Positions 27,650 to 38,100 of a stretch of DNA of 64,000 nucleotides are shown here, piece by piece (positions within the stretch are counted from its first letter, which is position 1; each line of letters starts with the position of its first letter). The notes beneath the pieces are model-generated. The model did no database searches and was not told the DNA's origin. It saw nothing but the letters and a program-made list of their open reading frames with translations. The stretch comes from Gelidibacter algens (lineage in GTDB: Bacteria > Bacteroidota > Bacteroidia > Flavobacteriales > Flavobacteriaceae): NCBI RefSeq assembly GCF_001678675.1, contig NZ_LZRN01000001.1, positions 1 to 64,000 of the forward strand. The letters are read 5' to 3'. The translations under genes and the position numbers were made by a program.

Positions 27650-29344
27650 TTAATACCCCACCGCGGCTCCATCAGGACTTGAGGAATCAGTTGCGCCAAT
27701 ATAAATAGCAGCATCCGTAGGGACTAAAATGCCCATCAGGCGCCCCAAATTTTCCGTTCCAATCAACTGATGTCCCATTTGCTCCAATGCTTTTTGAGTA
27801 TCTGGAGACATTAAATCTGTTTCGAAGATCAGTTTGTCTGGAAACCACTGGTGGTGGATTTTCATGGCTTCAATAGCTTTATCAATGGGCATGTCATAAG
27901 CGATGACATTTAAGATGGTTTGAAATACCGTGTTGATGATGGTGCGTCCTCCCGGGCTACCGATGATCAGATAGGGTTTGCCATTTTTCGTCACAACGGT
28001 CGGACTCATACTGCTCAACATTCGTTTTTCTGGTTGGATGACATTAGGATCCGTGCCAATCAACCAGCCGCTGTCTGTATAACCTGGTTGCGGATTGAAA
28101 TCGCCCATTTCATTATTGAAAATAAACCCAAGTTTTGGAGAGCCCAATCCTGAACCGTAAGATTGCTCAAGGGTATAGGTCAAGGACACCGCATTACCTT
28201 GTTTGTCAATTACCGATAAATGCGTCGTGTTTTTACCGTCATAAAGTTGGCCGAATTTTAGAGTGTCGCTTACCGAGGCTTTGTTTCGGTCAATATTGTC
28301 ATATCTCATTTTAGCAAATTCCTTTGAAGTCAATCTGTCTAGCGGCATCTCCAAATTGAAATCAGGATCGCCAAGGTACTCCGCTCGGTCGGCAAATGCA
28401 CGTCGCATGGTTTCAGCAACCAAGTGGACATATGGGGTAGAATTAAATGGGATGGAGTCTAAATTGGCCTGTTCCATGATGTTCAGCATTTCAATAATGG
28501 CAACACCTCCAGAACTTGGCGGTGGCATGGAAATGATGCCATAATCCTTATAGGTACCTGTAATGGCCTCGCGTTCTATGGCTTTGTATTTACTCAAATC
28601 TTCAAGGGTAATTATACCGCCGTTGGCTTTCATATAATCAGCAATTTCTTTGGCAACTTCACCTTTGTAGAAACCATCTTTGCCTTTGTCCCTGATCAAT
28701 TTTAGGGTATTTGCTAAAGCATTTTGAATCCATAGGTTGCCAAATTGGTTTAATTCGCCATTTGGTTTTTTGTAATACTCTTTCAGAAACTGAGGAGCGC
28801 TTGAGCTGTTGTTGAAACTTTTGGCATGCTTAGCAAGTGTGTAGGATAACAATACACCATTCTCTGCTAAATTTACAGAGGGTTGCACCAAATCTTTCCA
28901 AGGCAACACCCCATATTTTTGATGTGCCAAATACAAACCGGCGACCGTTCCTGGTACGCCAACTGATTTCAGACCTTCATGATTGCTGCCTGGTATCAAG
29001 GTGCCGCTCTCGTCCAAAAACATGGTTGGAGTGGCAAGTAAAGGAGCTTTTTCTCTAAAATCAATGGTGGTTGACGTTCCATTGGCGTCCACATACACCA
29101 GGAAACCGCCGCCACCAATATTTCCTGCTTGCGGATGCGTTACGGCAAGCGCAAAAGCTGTTGCAACAGAAGCGTCAATGGCATTGCCTCCTTTTTTTAG
29201 AATGTCAGTACCCACTTGTGACGCCACCACATTATCAGAAACCACCATGCCATTTTTGCCATAGGTCTGAGCGAAACTAGTTGTGGAACATAAAAATGCT
29301 CCTAAAAAAAGAGCGATGATAAAAGAGGGATGGAAGTCTTTCAT
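27650..29344 (-). CDS. ggt: gamma-glutamyltransferase precursor
   Basis: 564-aa secreted precursor of the Ntn-hydrolase family that cleaves glutathione and other gamma-glutamyl compounds. The signal peptide is MKDFHPSFIIALFLGAFLCSTTSFAQ. The substrate-binding strand GGNAIDASVATAFALAVTHPQ is conserved. Thr373, first residue of TTHLSVID, is the expected autocleavage site and nucleophile; FNNEMGDF and SMSPTVV follow in the small subunit, with a GSPGGRTI oxyanion region. All key elements are present. It acts in the periplasm. It appears transcribed alone. Confidence 0.97.
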   Translation of the reverse strand: MKDFHPSFIIALFLGAFLCSTTSFAQTYGKNGMVVSDNVVASQVGTDILKKGGNAIDASVATAFALAVTHPQAGNIGGGGFLVYVDANGTSTTIDFREKAPLLATPTMFLDESGTLIPGSNHEGLKSVGVPGTVAGLYLAHQKYGVLPWKDLVQPSVNLAENGVLLSYTLAKHAKSFNNSSSAPQFLKEYYKKPNGELNQFGNLWIQNALANTLKLIRDKGKDGFYKGEVAKEIADYMKANGGIITLEDLSKYKAIEREAITGTYKDYGIISMPPPSSGGVAIIEMLNIMEQANLDSIPFNSTPYVHLVAETMRRAFADRAEYLGDPDFNLEMPLDRLTSKEFAKMRYDNIDRNKASVSDTLKFGQLYDGKNTTHLSVIDKQGNAVSLTYTLEQSYGSGLGSPKLGFIFNNEMGDFNPQPGYTDSGWLIGTDPNVIQPEKRMLSSMSPTVVTKNGKPYLIIGSPGGRTIINTVFQTILNVIAYDMPIDKAIEAMKIHHQWFPDKLIFETDLMSPDTQKALEQMGHQLIGTENLGRLMGILVPTDAAIYIGATDSSSPDGAAVGY

Positions 29345-29788
29345 GATTGTGTTTCTATTTTATGATGTCAAATAAGTTACATTAGCGCTGCATCTAATTT
29401 AGTAAATTAAAAAGGAAGCTACCATGCAGGATGGTTTTAATTGCTTGGGAAATGATCATCACTAAATAGGCACTGAATTCTTGCCAATGTTGTGTTTACT
29501 AACATTCTCAACTTTTTTTAAATATAAATGAATTATTAAGTTGATGTTTTGATCTGGGCACGTATCTCTTTCGCAACTTTACTGTTTTTGTTGGAAAACC
29601 AATAACGGCGAGTTAGTTGCAAAATGTCAACAACTGCAAAATAGCATCAGGAATAGCTAGGTCAGTTTTTGACTTGTATCCTTTTTTATCAGAATATTGC
29701 TAAAGTGTTAGAATGAAATTTGTCCTATTGTTAAAACACCTAATATAGTCATACAGCAGTGTTCTTTTTTTGATAGGTTGCGGATTTT
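29345..29788. other. intergenic region holding a diverged two-hairpin repeat
   Basis: About 440 bases upstream of ggt and downstream of the MFS gene. The only structure found is the repeat at 29481-29609. Confidence 0.6.
29481..29609 (+). repeat. two-hairpin GTTGGTG repeat, diverged copy
   Basis: Begins TTGCCAATGTTGTGTTTACT and ends GGAAAACCAATAACGGC. It aligns along its length with the copies at 40268-40403 and 48745-48881, including the central GAATTATT and GATCTGG words. Its hairpins are degraded, so it looks older than the two island copies. Confidence 0.6.
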
Positions 29789-30985
29789 TTAACTTGCTAT
29801 TTTATTGGATGCTGTTTGCTTAGTATTCCTGTATAAGGCCATCAAACCAAAAACAGGACCTATGGCCAAAATGGTGAAAATGCTATTTGAATCTGTCAAC
29901 GTCATTAATCCGGACATAAACTGAATGCTCAGTATGGTTATAGAAAATCCGATGCAATTTACGATGGTGAGTGCCGTCCCTTTTAGTTCTGCTGCTGCAT
30001 TCTGGGCCACTAGTGTTGAAAATAGGGGGGAGTCGGCAATAACCACCATGCCCCAAAACATAAGAAATCCGATAAACAAGCCGTCATAGTCACTGGCAAA
30101 AAATAACGGAGACATGAGGCAACAGCCACAAGATAAAAGTAGGGCGATGAAGGCCGTTTTTTTGGCGCCTGATTTTTGCGCAATATAGCCACCAATAACG
30201 CACGCCAATCCACCAACTCCGATAATTAAAAACGATAAAAAAGGCACGTTGAACAATGCTTGAGGATGTTCTAGACTGTATTTTTTTAGCATGATCGGTA
30301 CAAACGCCCAAAAGGCGTACAACTCCCACATATGACCAAAATACCCAAAGGCCACCGATCGAAACTCCTTATTTTTAAAGACACCAGCAAAAGCGGACAA
30401 ATCGGCGCGCTGGCCAGGTTTTCTAAATGGACCGTCAGGCACCAAAGTGACCATTAATAAGCCGCCTAACACCGCAAGAGATGAGGTGAGCATCAGGACA
30501 GATTTCCATGGGTAGCTGCCAGACATATCTTTTAACAAATGCGGAAATGCAGTGCCGAGTACCAAGGCACCAACTAAAAAGCCCAGTGACTTACCAAGTC
30601 CTTTTTGATAGTAGTCTGCAGCTATTTTCATGCCTACGGGATAAATGCCGGCAAGAAAAAAGCCGGTCAAAAAGCGCAATGATAGCAAACTTATCATGGA
30701 ATGCCCTTCCCAGATGATTCCTAAATTGAACGCGGATCCCAATAACGCACTAACTAAAAATACTTTTGAAGGAGAAAATCGGTCAGCAATAGTCAACATT
30801 GCAAAAACGAGTGTGCCCATGATAAATCCAAATTGTACCGCTGAAGTCAAGTGTCCTAAAGCATTTGCATTGAGTCTGAAATCTACAATAAGGTCAGTGA
30901 TGACGCCATTCCCCGCAAACCAAAGGGAGGTACAGAAGAACTGGGAGATTACAATAATGGGGAGAATGGTCTTGGCGTGTTTCAC
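29789..30985 (-). CDS. MFS transporter
   Basis: 398-aa inner-membrane protein with about 12 hydrophobic segments, consistent with a major facilitator. The first helices contain CTSLWFAGNGVITDL and GFIMGTLVFAMLTIADRFSPSKVFL (loop 2-3 motif region). The second half begins FGYFGHMWELYAFWAFVPI. It resembles the CynX/nitrate-type MFS branch, but no substrate can be inferred. The start is GTG at 30985, directly giving MKHAKTILPIIVIS. No regulator is adjacent. Confidence 0.88.
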   Translation of the reverse strand: MKHAKTILPIIVISQFFCTSLWFAGNGVITDLIVDFRLNANALGHLTSAVQFGFIMGTLVFAMLTIADRFSPSKVFLVSALLGSAFNLGIIWEGHSMISLLSLRFLTGFFLAGIYPVGMKIAADYYQKGLGKSLGFLVGALVLGTAFPHLLKDMSGSYPWKSVLMLTSSLAVLGGLLMVTLVPDGPFRKPGQRADLSAFAGVFKNKEFRSVAFGYFGHMWELYAFWAFVPIMLKKYSLEHPQALFNVPFLSFLIIGVGGLACVIGGYIAQKSGAKKTAFIALLLSCGCCLMSPLFFASDYDGLFIGFLMFWGMVVIADSPLFSTLVAQNAAAELKGTALTIVNCIGFSITILSIQFMSGLMTLTDSNSIFTILAIGPVFGLMALYRNTKQTASNKIAS

Positions 30986-31393
30986 TTTTAGGGGAATTCA
31001 ATGGTACCAAATATACTGGAATAAATAAGGTAATTGCAAATATAGAATAAATGGGAAATTCATCGCCAATGGTACATTCTTTCAACTACCGGGATTAATT
31101 TTTTTGTGTTGTTGGTGTGAAATACCAACAGTGCCTCAGGAATGTTTAACTTGTAAAGGGCTAAGGATGGCAAGATATCACAACAACGACGAAAGTAATT
31201 TAGCGATTGTTGTTTTAGTACACTATAGGGTGAGAAATTTATTTTTGCAGGATGAGGGTTATGTTTAGGGACTGTGGGATGCTTCAGAGGAAGCGTTAAA
31301 AGCACGAAAATTGGATCGAAAATCTTTAGGGATTATCGTAAGCAGGCCTACACTAAAAATAAATTATATAAAATGTTAGTACTAGGCATTGTA
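30986..31393. other. intergenic region with a GTTGGT hairpin
   Basis: About 400 bases. TGTTGGT (31110-31116) pairs with ACCAACA (31124-31130), like one hairpin of the two-hairpin repeat family. No gene is supported. Confidence 0.45.
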
Positions 31394-32341
31394 TTAATCG
31401 GTTTTATTCCATTCTAAAAAGACATTTGCCACTGAAGGATGCACTTCTTTATTCAAAATGCTAATAAATTCTTCGTCTGTCAGTTCTTCTTGATGCTTTT
31501 CTAATGCTATCCAAAGTTTTTTTAACACGTTTTTTCCACCACTATTGTAAATATCCTTGGCGGCTGAATGGAGTTTGCTTTGATACCATCCGTAATTTTT
31601 AGGTCCCATGCCCAAAGTAGGGTACAATTTTTCAAAGTCATTTAGACTTGTATAATTATAATCGGCAGTACCTGCTCCTACCACCATATCTGGAAAAGTT
31701 TCCAGAGCCGGCAAAAGTTCGGGTTGTTTTTCGGCTATATAGGTATGCAACATGATGTTTACAAACAATTCCCCCATCCAGTAGCGGTGCATTTTTAGAC
31801 CTGCCTGTGCTGTGTAAGAATGTCCCATTTCGTGTAAGGCGAGTAAATCAAAGAAGGGCATCATACTGAAAGAACCGTCTGGTTTACCATATGCTTTTGT
31901 GACCTCTGCTGCCAAATGGGACGGAAGTTTGTCTACAGGGGGCAAAAAGCTGCGCCAAAAATCATTGTCTTCCACTGCAATTACCAATTGTCCCTCATCT
32001 ACATTGTGTGGAAATCCATAGACCTCATGGAGCGGTTTGGCAGCAAAATCTTTCCAGTGTTGAGGGGAAAGGATGTAAAGTTTGGCTCTGGGTGTAAACC
32101 CTATCTCTTTTTGAAAGTACGCTCCTGCATTCTCCATAAACTGGGCAATGCTTTTAGCCCTTTCCATATGACCCTGACTATAATAGAATGTTTGGGTATA
32201 ACCCTCTAATTCTTCGAGCTGGATGGGTTGGGTTGTCGTCTTTAAAGTGTCTTGAGCAAACGAATAATTGCTAAACATAAGCAATACTGTGAGGATGTAA
32301 ATTGCACGGTTGATTGTGTTGGGTTGAGAATCTGTTGTCAT
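31394..32341 (-). CDS. secreted putative gluzincin metallopeptidase
   Basis: 315 aa from the ATG at 32341, which gives a good signal peptide (INRAIYILTVLLMFSNYSFAQ); an ATG at 32383 would add 14 residues. HEMGH at residues 170-174 is a zinc-peptidase HExxH, and Glu191 (YWMGELF), 17 residues later, is a candidate third ligand. The region upstream (AKSIAQFMENAGAYFQKEIGF) resembles peptidase_MA-like domains. The protein would act in the periplasm. Its gene is followed 17 bases upstream by an AraC gene ending at 32401, but a functional link is unproven. Confidence 0.75.
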   Translation of the reverse strand: MTTDSQPNTINRAIYILTVLLMFSNYSFAQDTLKTTTQPIQLEELEGYTQTFYYSQGHMERAKSIAQFMENAGAYFQKEIGFTPRAKLYILSPQHWKDFAAKPLHEVYGFPHNVDEGQLVIAVEDNDFWRSFLPPVDKLPSHLAAEVTKAYGKPDGSFSMMPFFDLLALHEMGHSYTAQAGLKMHRYWMGELFVNIMLHTYIAEKQPELLPALETFPDMVVGAGTADYNYTSLNDFEKLYPTLGMGPKNYGWYQSKLHSAAKDIYNSGGKNVLKKLWIALEKHQEELTDEEFISILNKEVHPSVANVFLEWNKTD

Positions 32342-32400
32342 GTTTTTTTTGACAAAGATATGTGGAGCAATTAGTGTCTGCATAGTAAAAAATGGACATC

Positions 32401-33228
32401 TTAATATCGCAGGTCTTTTTGCATTCTCAATGGTGTGGATAGAAGTTGCTGTTGGATGACGGAAGGATTTACCCCAGCAAAGGTTTTGAAGTCTCTAATC
32501 ATGTGCATTTGGTCATAGTACCCTGCATCATACGCTATTTGTGTCCAATTAAGTTGTGGGCTAGATTCGTGCAATCTATAGGCTTTTGAAAATTTTAGAA
32601 TACGGGCGAACATTTTTGGATTCATCCCAATTCTTTCCTTGCACTTTCTTTCAAATTGTTTGATGCTCAAGTACGAAAACGCGGCTGTTTTTTCGATTGC
32701 CATAGTGCCATTATGGTTTAGGAGAATACGCAAGGCGGAATCAATGGGTAATAATCCTTTAAGTTTTGTAACCTGATTTAAAAGGAATTTTTCTACGATG
32801 TTTTTACCCTCTTCCAAATTGGGCGTGTTCTGCAATTGTTCGTTTATACTCCTCATTTCTCTACCAAAGAAGTCAATGGCATCAAATCCGCCATCGAACA
32901 ATTCATGCATGGGAATGCCCAACATGCGATACATTCCACCAGGAAGAAAATCCACACGAATGGCACTTAACTGACGATGCACTTTAATATTGACACGCGA
33001 AAATTGGGGACCTATCAATACCGTCAATGGCTGCTTGTCAAAATTACAGTCCTCTATCCTTCCCATGGATACAGGGTGGTTGCAGTAAAACATCAACGAT
33101 TGAAATGGCGTAGGTGGATAAGGTGTTACCACATCATTGATCCCTTCAGGAAGTAAAACGTTTACGGTTGCTATGTTAAAAACATATTGCTGGAGGTTGG
33201 GATGCGGTATGTAGACGTTGATTTCCAA
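32401..33228 (-). CDS. AraC family transcriptional regulator
   Basis: 275-aa regulator. The N-terminal part (YPPTPFQSLMFYCNHPVS, VLIGPQFSRVNIKVHR) matches the DUF6597-type sensing domain. The C-terminal AraC domain contains GTMAIEKTAAFSYLSIKQFERKCKERIG and WTQIAYDAGYYDQMHMIRDFK, the two helix-turn-helix motifs. The likely start is TTG at 33228 (MEINVYIPHPN). It is upstream of the metallopeptidase gene on the same strand. Confidence 0.88.
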   Translation of the reverse strand: MEINVYIPHPNLQQYVFNIATVNVLLPEGINDVVTPYPPTPFQSLMFYCNHPVSMGRIEDCNFDKQPLTVLIGPQFSRVNIKVHRQLSAIRVDFLPGGMYRMLGIPMHELFDGGFDAIDFFGREMRSINEQLQNTPNLEEGKNIVEKFLLNQVTKLKGLLPIDSALRILLNHNGTMAIEKTAAFSYLSIKQFERKCKERIGMNPKMFARILKFSKAYRLHESSPQLNWTQIAYDAGYYDQMHMIRDFKTFAGVNPSVIQQQLLSTPLRMQKDLRY

Positions 33229-33478
33229 TTTAAGTACTGTTGAATTTTAATAAAGTGGCCTCAAAAACTTCTTGCTTAAAATAGGAGTAGACTCTTATGC
33301 TTGCAACCTCAATGTGGATGAGGCGCGCCTGCCTGTCTGCAAACAGATGTCTCCGCTCTTACCATTAAAAGTACAAAACTCTGCTGTAAAATGCCCCACT
33401 CCTAAAGCGTGATGGGAAGATTTTCCGGATAAGCACAGTCCCGGCAATGGTTTATATATGACTTGTTGTAAGCAGTTT

Positions 33479-33877
33479 TCATTCTTTTGTATATTTCGCT
33501 TTACAAGGTTCAATACAAGGATAGGTTATAATTAATATATTTCCATTTTGTTCCAATTGATATTCATAATCAGAATTATTACAGACCGCTGTACTGAATG
33601 TCAAATTGGATATAGAATAAGTTCCAGAAGTCGAATTATTTGCCTCTATTGACATATCGCATAGTGTACCATTAGATGTTAAAGTCCCATCACTATGAAA
33701 AGTGATAATTTTTTCACTTTCAACGGCAGAGTATGTTCCATTCCCATCTCCAGGGTCTGCTAAAACTTCTATTAATTTCCAATTTCCAATTAATTCAGTA
33801 TTAGAATTAGAATCATCATTTTTATTACAAGAAAATAAAATTCCGACTGTAATTAAAGTAAATATTAATTTTTTCAT
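33479..33877 (-). CDS. lipocalin-like lipoprotein
   Basis: 132-aa lipoprotein with signal MKKLIFTLITVGILFSC (lipid-modified Cys17) and the beta-rich sequence LIGNWKLIEVLADPG...IITFHSDGTLTSNG, typical of small lipocalin-like domains of Bacteroidota (commonly described as lipocalin family protein). Four later cysteines (CDM, CNN, CIEPCK) could form disulfides. No function known. The gene is flanked on both sides by motifs seen elsewhere at gene boundaries (near 33452-33480 and 33900-33930), as if it were a movable single-gene cassette. Confidence 0.78.
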   Translation of the reverse strand: MKKLIFTLITVGILFSCNKNDDSNSNTELIGNWKLIEVLADPGDGNGTYSAVESEKIITFHSDGTLTSNGTLCDMSIEANNSTSGTYSISNLTFSTAVCNNSDYEYQLEQNGNILIITYPCIEPCKAKYTKE

Positions 33878-34213
33878 TGGTGCTGTTTTTATCTAGATGC
33901 CGTTACGCTAAATTGCTTACAACGTGTGTATCTAATTCACACTACCCATCTCTATTTCAAATATAACAAAAATCAACTAGCACTTCTAACTCTTAGTCTC
34001 CTCTATAATAGTAATTTAATCACGATTTTAATATTTTATGAAGTGTTCGCAAATCAAAATAGAGTGAATATATAGCATGAAACTATTTTCAATGATTTTG
34101 ATTTCTTTGCAGTAAGGTTATAGAGTTGATACACTATTTGGGTTTTGTGGTCCCGCATTGCAACTGTTCGCTATCAAGAGAAAACACCAATACCAACGTA
34201 AGGGCAATAGTTC
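33878..34213. other. intergenic region with repeat words shared with 49.9-50.2 kb
   Basis: Contains CCGTTACGCTAAATTGC (about 33902-33918) and, at 34117-34151, a 35-base segment with only four differences from 50043-50077. It also has AGAAAACACCAATACCAACG near 34181, related to the GTTGGTG hairpin family. No gene is seen. Confidence 0.6.
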
Positions 34214-34891
34214 CTAACTTTTTAGTTGTTTATCAATTTCTAAGCTCAGTTGGTCTATTTTATCTTGAACCTCGTCATAAGATTGTAATATGAATTCTCT
34301 GTTCTTTCTAATTTTCCATAAGTAACTCAAAAGGATATTTCTTTCGGCCTCGGTAATATTTAGAGGTAATACCATACCGCTAATATTTCCTTTTGAGTTG
34401 AATTCAAATTGAGGCGCTACTAGTTTATTGATTTCTTGAAAGTAATTTTCTTGGAATTGCAGTTCATTATACTCTTCTTCAAGCTTCCTCAGCGTTTGGT
34501 AATCATACTCATATAGGGCTATTATTTGCGATCTCAAAGAATCATTTTTTATCAACTCCAAACCTTTGGATTTCAAAGTTTCATAACCAGATGTATTTTG
34601 AATGGAAAGAAAATCTCGTGTCAAAAGAAAATAATACTGTCGTAATGAGTCGAGGTTATTTTCTTGAGCAGTAATTATTTTTCTCCAATACTCACAAGCT
34701 TTTATACCTTGCTCGTGCCCCTTAACATTTAACTTTACATCGACTATATCTTTATCCAAACCACGTGAAATCTCTGAGAGTATGCGCGACTCGGCTCTGT
34801 TGTCACGTCTATTGTCATTCCAATTGTTTAATGCGAAAGCAGCAATAACCGCGATAAAAATAGAAAGGAATTCAAAGGTATATTTTTTCAA
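34214..34891 (-). CDS. DUF6090 family membrane-anchored protein
   Basis: 225-aa protein. The N-terminal helix FLSIFIAVIAAFALNNWNDNRRDN and following RILSEI are the DUF6090 signature of Bacteroidota. The rest is a helical, charged coiled-coil domain (LRKLEEEYNELQFQENYFQEI, YDEVQDKIDQLSLEIDKQL). The start is TTG at 34891 (MKKYTFEFLS). Function unknown. No close neighbours on the same strand. Confidence 0.82.
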   Translation of the reverse strand: MKKYTFEFLSIFIAVIAAFALNNWNDNRRDNRAESRILSEISRGLDKDIVDVKLNVKGHEQGIKACEYWRKIITAQENNLDSLRQYYFLLTRDFLSIQNTSGYETLKSKGLELIKNDSLRSQIIALYEYDYQTLRKLEEEYNELQFQENYFQEINKLVAPQFEFNSKGNISGMVLPLNITEAERNILLSYLWKIRKNREFILQSYDEVQDKIDQLSLEIDKQLKS

Positions 34892-35131
34892 GTTTCAGGT
34901 TTTTTAAGTTTTAGAATATTAGCCATCCAAAAGGGCTACGATGGTCGAATTTAGGAATTTATTTTAAGGTTTAATACTTAGAACTATATTCTAAGGAACT
35001 TTAATGGCAAACAATAAGAGAAATGTGGTTCGAAAGAAGACCTCACAATCCGACCAACAACGGCGAATTTATCCCGTTACCATAGGCAATACTCAAAGTC
35101 CTAAAGATCCCAAACAGTGATCCCAAACCAA

Positions 35132-35160
35132 AAGGCCATCAAATTTATTATGATGGCCTT
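35132..35160 (-). terminator. Rho-independent terminator of the type IX secreted protein gene
   Basis: Perfect 10-bp arms AAGGCCATCA/TGATGGCCTT with a 9-base loop. Read on the minus strand, it is followed by TTTTGGTTTGGG. It lies 37 bases after the stop of the 35197-38202 gene. Confidence 0.75.
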
Positions 35161-35196
35161 ATTTAAAATGGACGACTGATTATACTTGATTGAAAC

Positions 35197-38100
35197 CTAT
35201 TCTTTAACTATGCGCTTTGTCAAGGAACCAGTCAAGCCATTGATCTTTATAAAGTACATCCCACTGACATAATTTTCTATTGAAATCTCTTTTGTCAACC
35301 CCATATTTTCGAGATCGAAGGAATGGATGGTTTTTCCGGTAATATCCATAATCTGACCAGATGCCAACTCCAGTTGATTTACGTTTTTGATTGTTAAACT
35401 TGTGCGAACCGGATTAGGAAACAACTTAATGCTGGATTCTGACAATTCGAAATCGTTAATATTCAGTGTAATATTGGTCACTTTTAGCACCACTTGATTA
35501 TTGTTGAGACACGTGACCGAAAATGTATAGAACATCCCATTAAATTCCGCAGAGGTGGTAGGTGCAAGTGAACATTGTGAGATGGTGCCCGACGTTGTGG
35601 CGATGATAAACTGTGCATTCAAACTTGGTACGAAATTGAGATTGACATTGACGTTTCCAGCAAAAATGACATTTGTGCCAGTGATGGCGAGCACGTCGTA
35701 CTGTGTGCCTGACGTCAAGCCGTTTAACTCAACGTCCAAAACGGACGTTGGTGACGATTTAAATATCCCATTGAAAGAAAGCGTGCCTGGAGAGCCTCCT
35801 GGAGCGTATGTTCCGTTATTTGTGTAATTCGCGGTATTGGCAATCGTCACATTGGCGACGCCCTTTACGGTGCCGTCTTCATCATTGGTAAATGGAAGAA
35901 ATTCTGAAAAAATAAGGTTTCCTAATTGGGCATCGATAACACCGCTGTTGTTCAATGTCGTTTGAATTCTAGCGTTTCCAGACATGGCGGACATTTTAAG
36001 CAATCCAAAATTATTCAAAATTCGGGAAGCACTTCCTGTATAGGAAATATTGCCTTCATTGCCTTGCAGATCAAGCGTTCCGGTTAATTGATTATTGAAA
36101 ATGCCATCGGTAATATTAAAATCGCCACCGTCGGTTATATTGAAATCGCCTTCATTGTTCAATGTTGTCGCACCAATGATGGATTTTGTGTTTCCGGTTA
36201 TGAGAAAAATAAGACTGTTGTTTACAAGGGTTCCCCCTCCTGTAAGATTTCCAGACGACCATTTTACACCACTATTTCCTGTAAAATTGAATGTACCAGT
36301 CGTTGCAACTGGTATGGTTACATTATTTGTCCAATCAATTTCACCAGTTAAGTTTCCCGTCAATGTTCCCGAAACATTAATATTAATGCTCCATTGCATA
36401 ACACTTCCGCCTGAAACGTTGTACACACCATTGGTTAGGTTTTTGTCAAGAGAATCAAAAATCAGATTACCACTTGATACGGTTATTGTACCACCATTGT
36501 TGTTCAAAACGGTTTGGATTCGGGTATTGCCACCAGTTGCAGTACTTTTAATGAGACCTGCATTGTTCAGTATACGGCTTCCAGCGCCTGTATAAGAAAT
36601 ATTGCCTTCGTTGCCGCGCAGGTCGATAACACCAAGAGCTAGATTGTTGAAGATGCCGTCGGTAATGTTTAGATCCCCTCCGTCAAGGATATTGAAATCC
36701 CCTTCATTGTTTAAGGTGGTCACACCAACAATTGATTTGGTGTTTCCGCTTGATAGGAACATCAGGTTTTTGTTCACCAAAGTGCCTCCCCCTGTAAGAT
36801 TTCCAGCGATCCATCTCACGCCACTGCTTCCTGAAAAATTGAAAGTGCTTGTGCCGGCTGAGGATACAGTACCCGACCATTCCAAGTCTCCGTTCAAAGC
36901 GCCAGTCAAAGTTCCCGTAAGATTGGTAGTTGATGTCAATTGGAAAACACTCCCAACCGAAACGTTTAAGACGCCACCGTTCATATTTTTGTCAAGAAAA
37001 TCAAAAATCAGATTACCATTTGATACGGTTATTGTGCCACCGTTGTTGTTCAAAACGGTTTGGATTCGGGTATTGCCACCAGCTGCAGTACTTTTAATGA
37101 GACCTGCATTGTTCAGTATACGGCTTCCAGCGCCTGTATAAGAAATATTGCCTTCGTTGCCGCGCAGGTCGATAACACCAAGAGCTAGATTGTTGAAGAT
37201 GCCGTCGGTAATGTTTAGATCCCCTCCGTCAAGGATATTGAAATCCCCTTCATTGTTTAAGGTGGTCACACCAATAATTGATTTGGTGTTTCCGCTTGAT
37301 AGGAACATCAGGTTTTTGTTCACCAAAGTGCCTCCTCCTGTGAGATTTCCAGCGGTCCATCTCACGCCACTGCTTCCTGAAAAATTGAAAGTGCTTGTGC
37401 TAGCTGAGGATACAGTACCCGACCATTCCAAGTCTCCGTTCAAAGCGCCAGTTAAAGTTCCCGTAAGATTGGTAGTTGATGTCAATTGTAAAACACTCCC
37501 AACAGACACATTCAATACGCCACCGTTCAGGTTTTTGTCAAGAAAATCAAAAATCAGATTACCATTTGATACGGTTATTGTGCCACCATTATTGTTCAAA
37601 ACGGATTGGATTCGGGTATTGCCGCCAGTTGCGGTACTTTTAATGAGACCTGCATTGTTCAAAATACGGCTGGCAGAACCTGTATAAGATATATTGCCTT
37701 CGTTGCCGCGCAGGTCGATGACACCTGAAGCCAGATTGTTAAAGATACCGTCGGTAATATTTAAATCGCCACCGTCAAGAATGTTGAAATTTCCAGTATT
37801 GTTAAAAGTGGTCACACCTACAATAGATTTTGTATTTCCTGAAGATAAGTTAAAGGTCCCATTGTTTGTCAAAGTGCCTCCACCTGTGAGAGACCCAAAG
37901 GTCCAGGCACAGGTAGCATTCGCCGCCACCGACGACGCGTTGAGAATACTTAAAGTGTTCGACATATTAAAGGTAGAATTTCCCTGTACCACAATGGACT
38001 TGGTCGTTCCGGCAACATTCAAATTAACCGTAAATCCCGTGGGAATCACCACATCATTCGCGGCAGTTGGCACAGCATTCAGACTCCAGTTGGCAACGGT

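Noticed and set aside
31060-31305. 81-codon minus-strand frame
   Set aside because: No recognisable motif, lies over a hairpin repeat, and has no ribosome-binding context.
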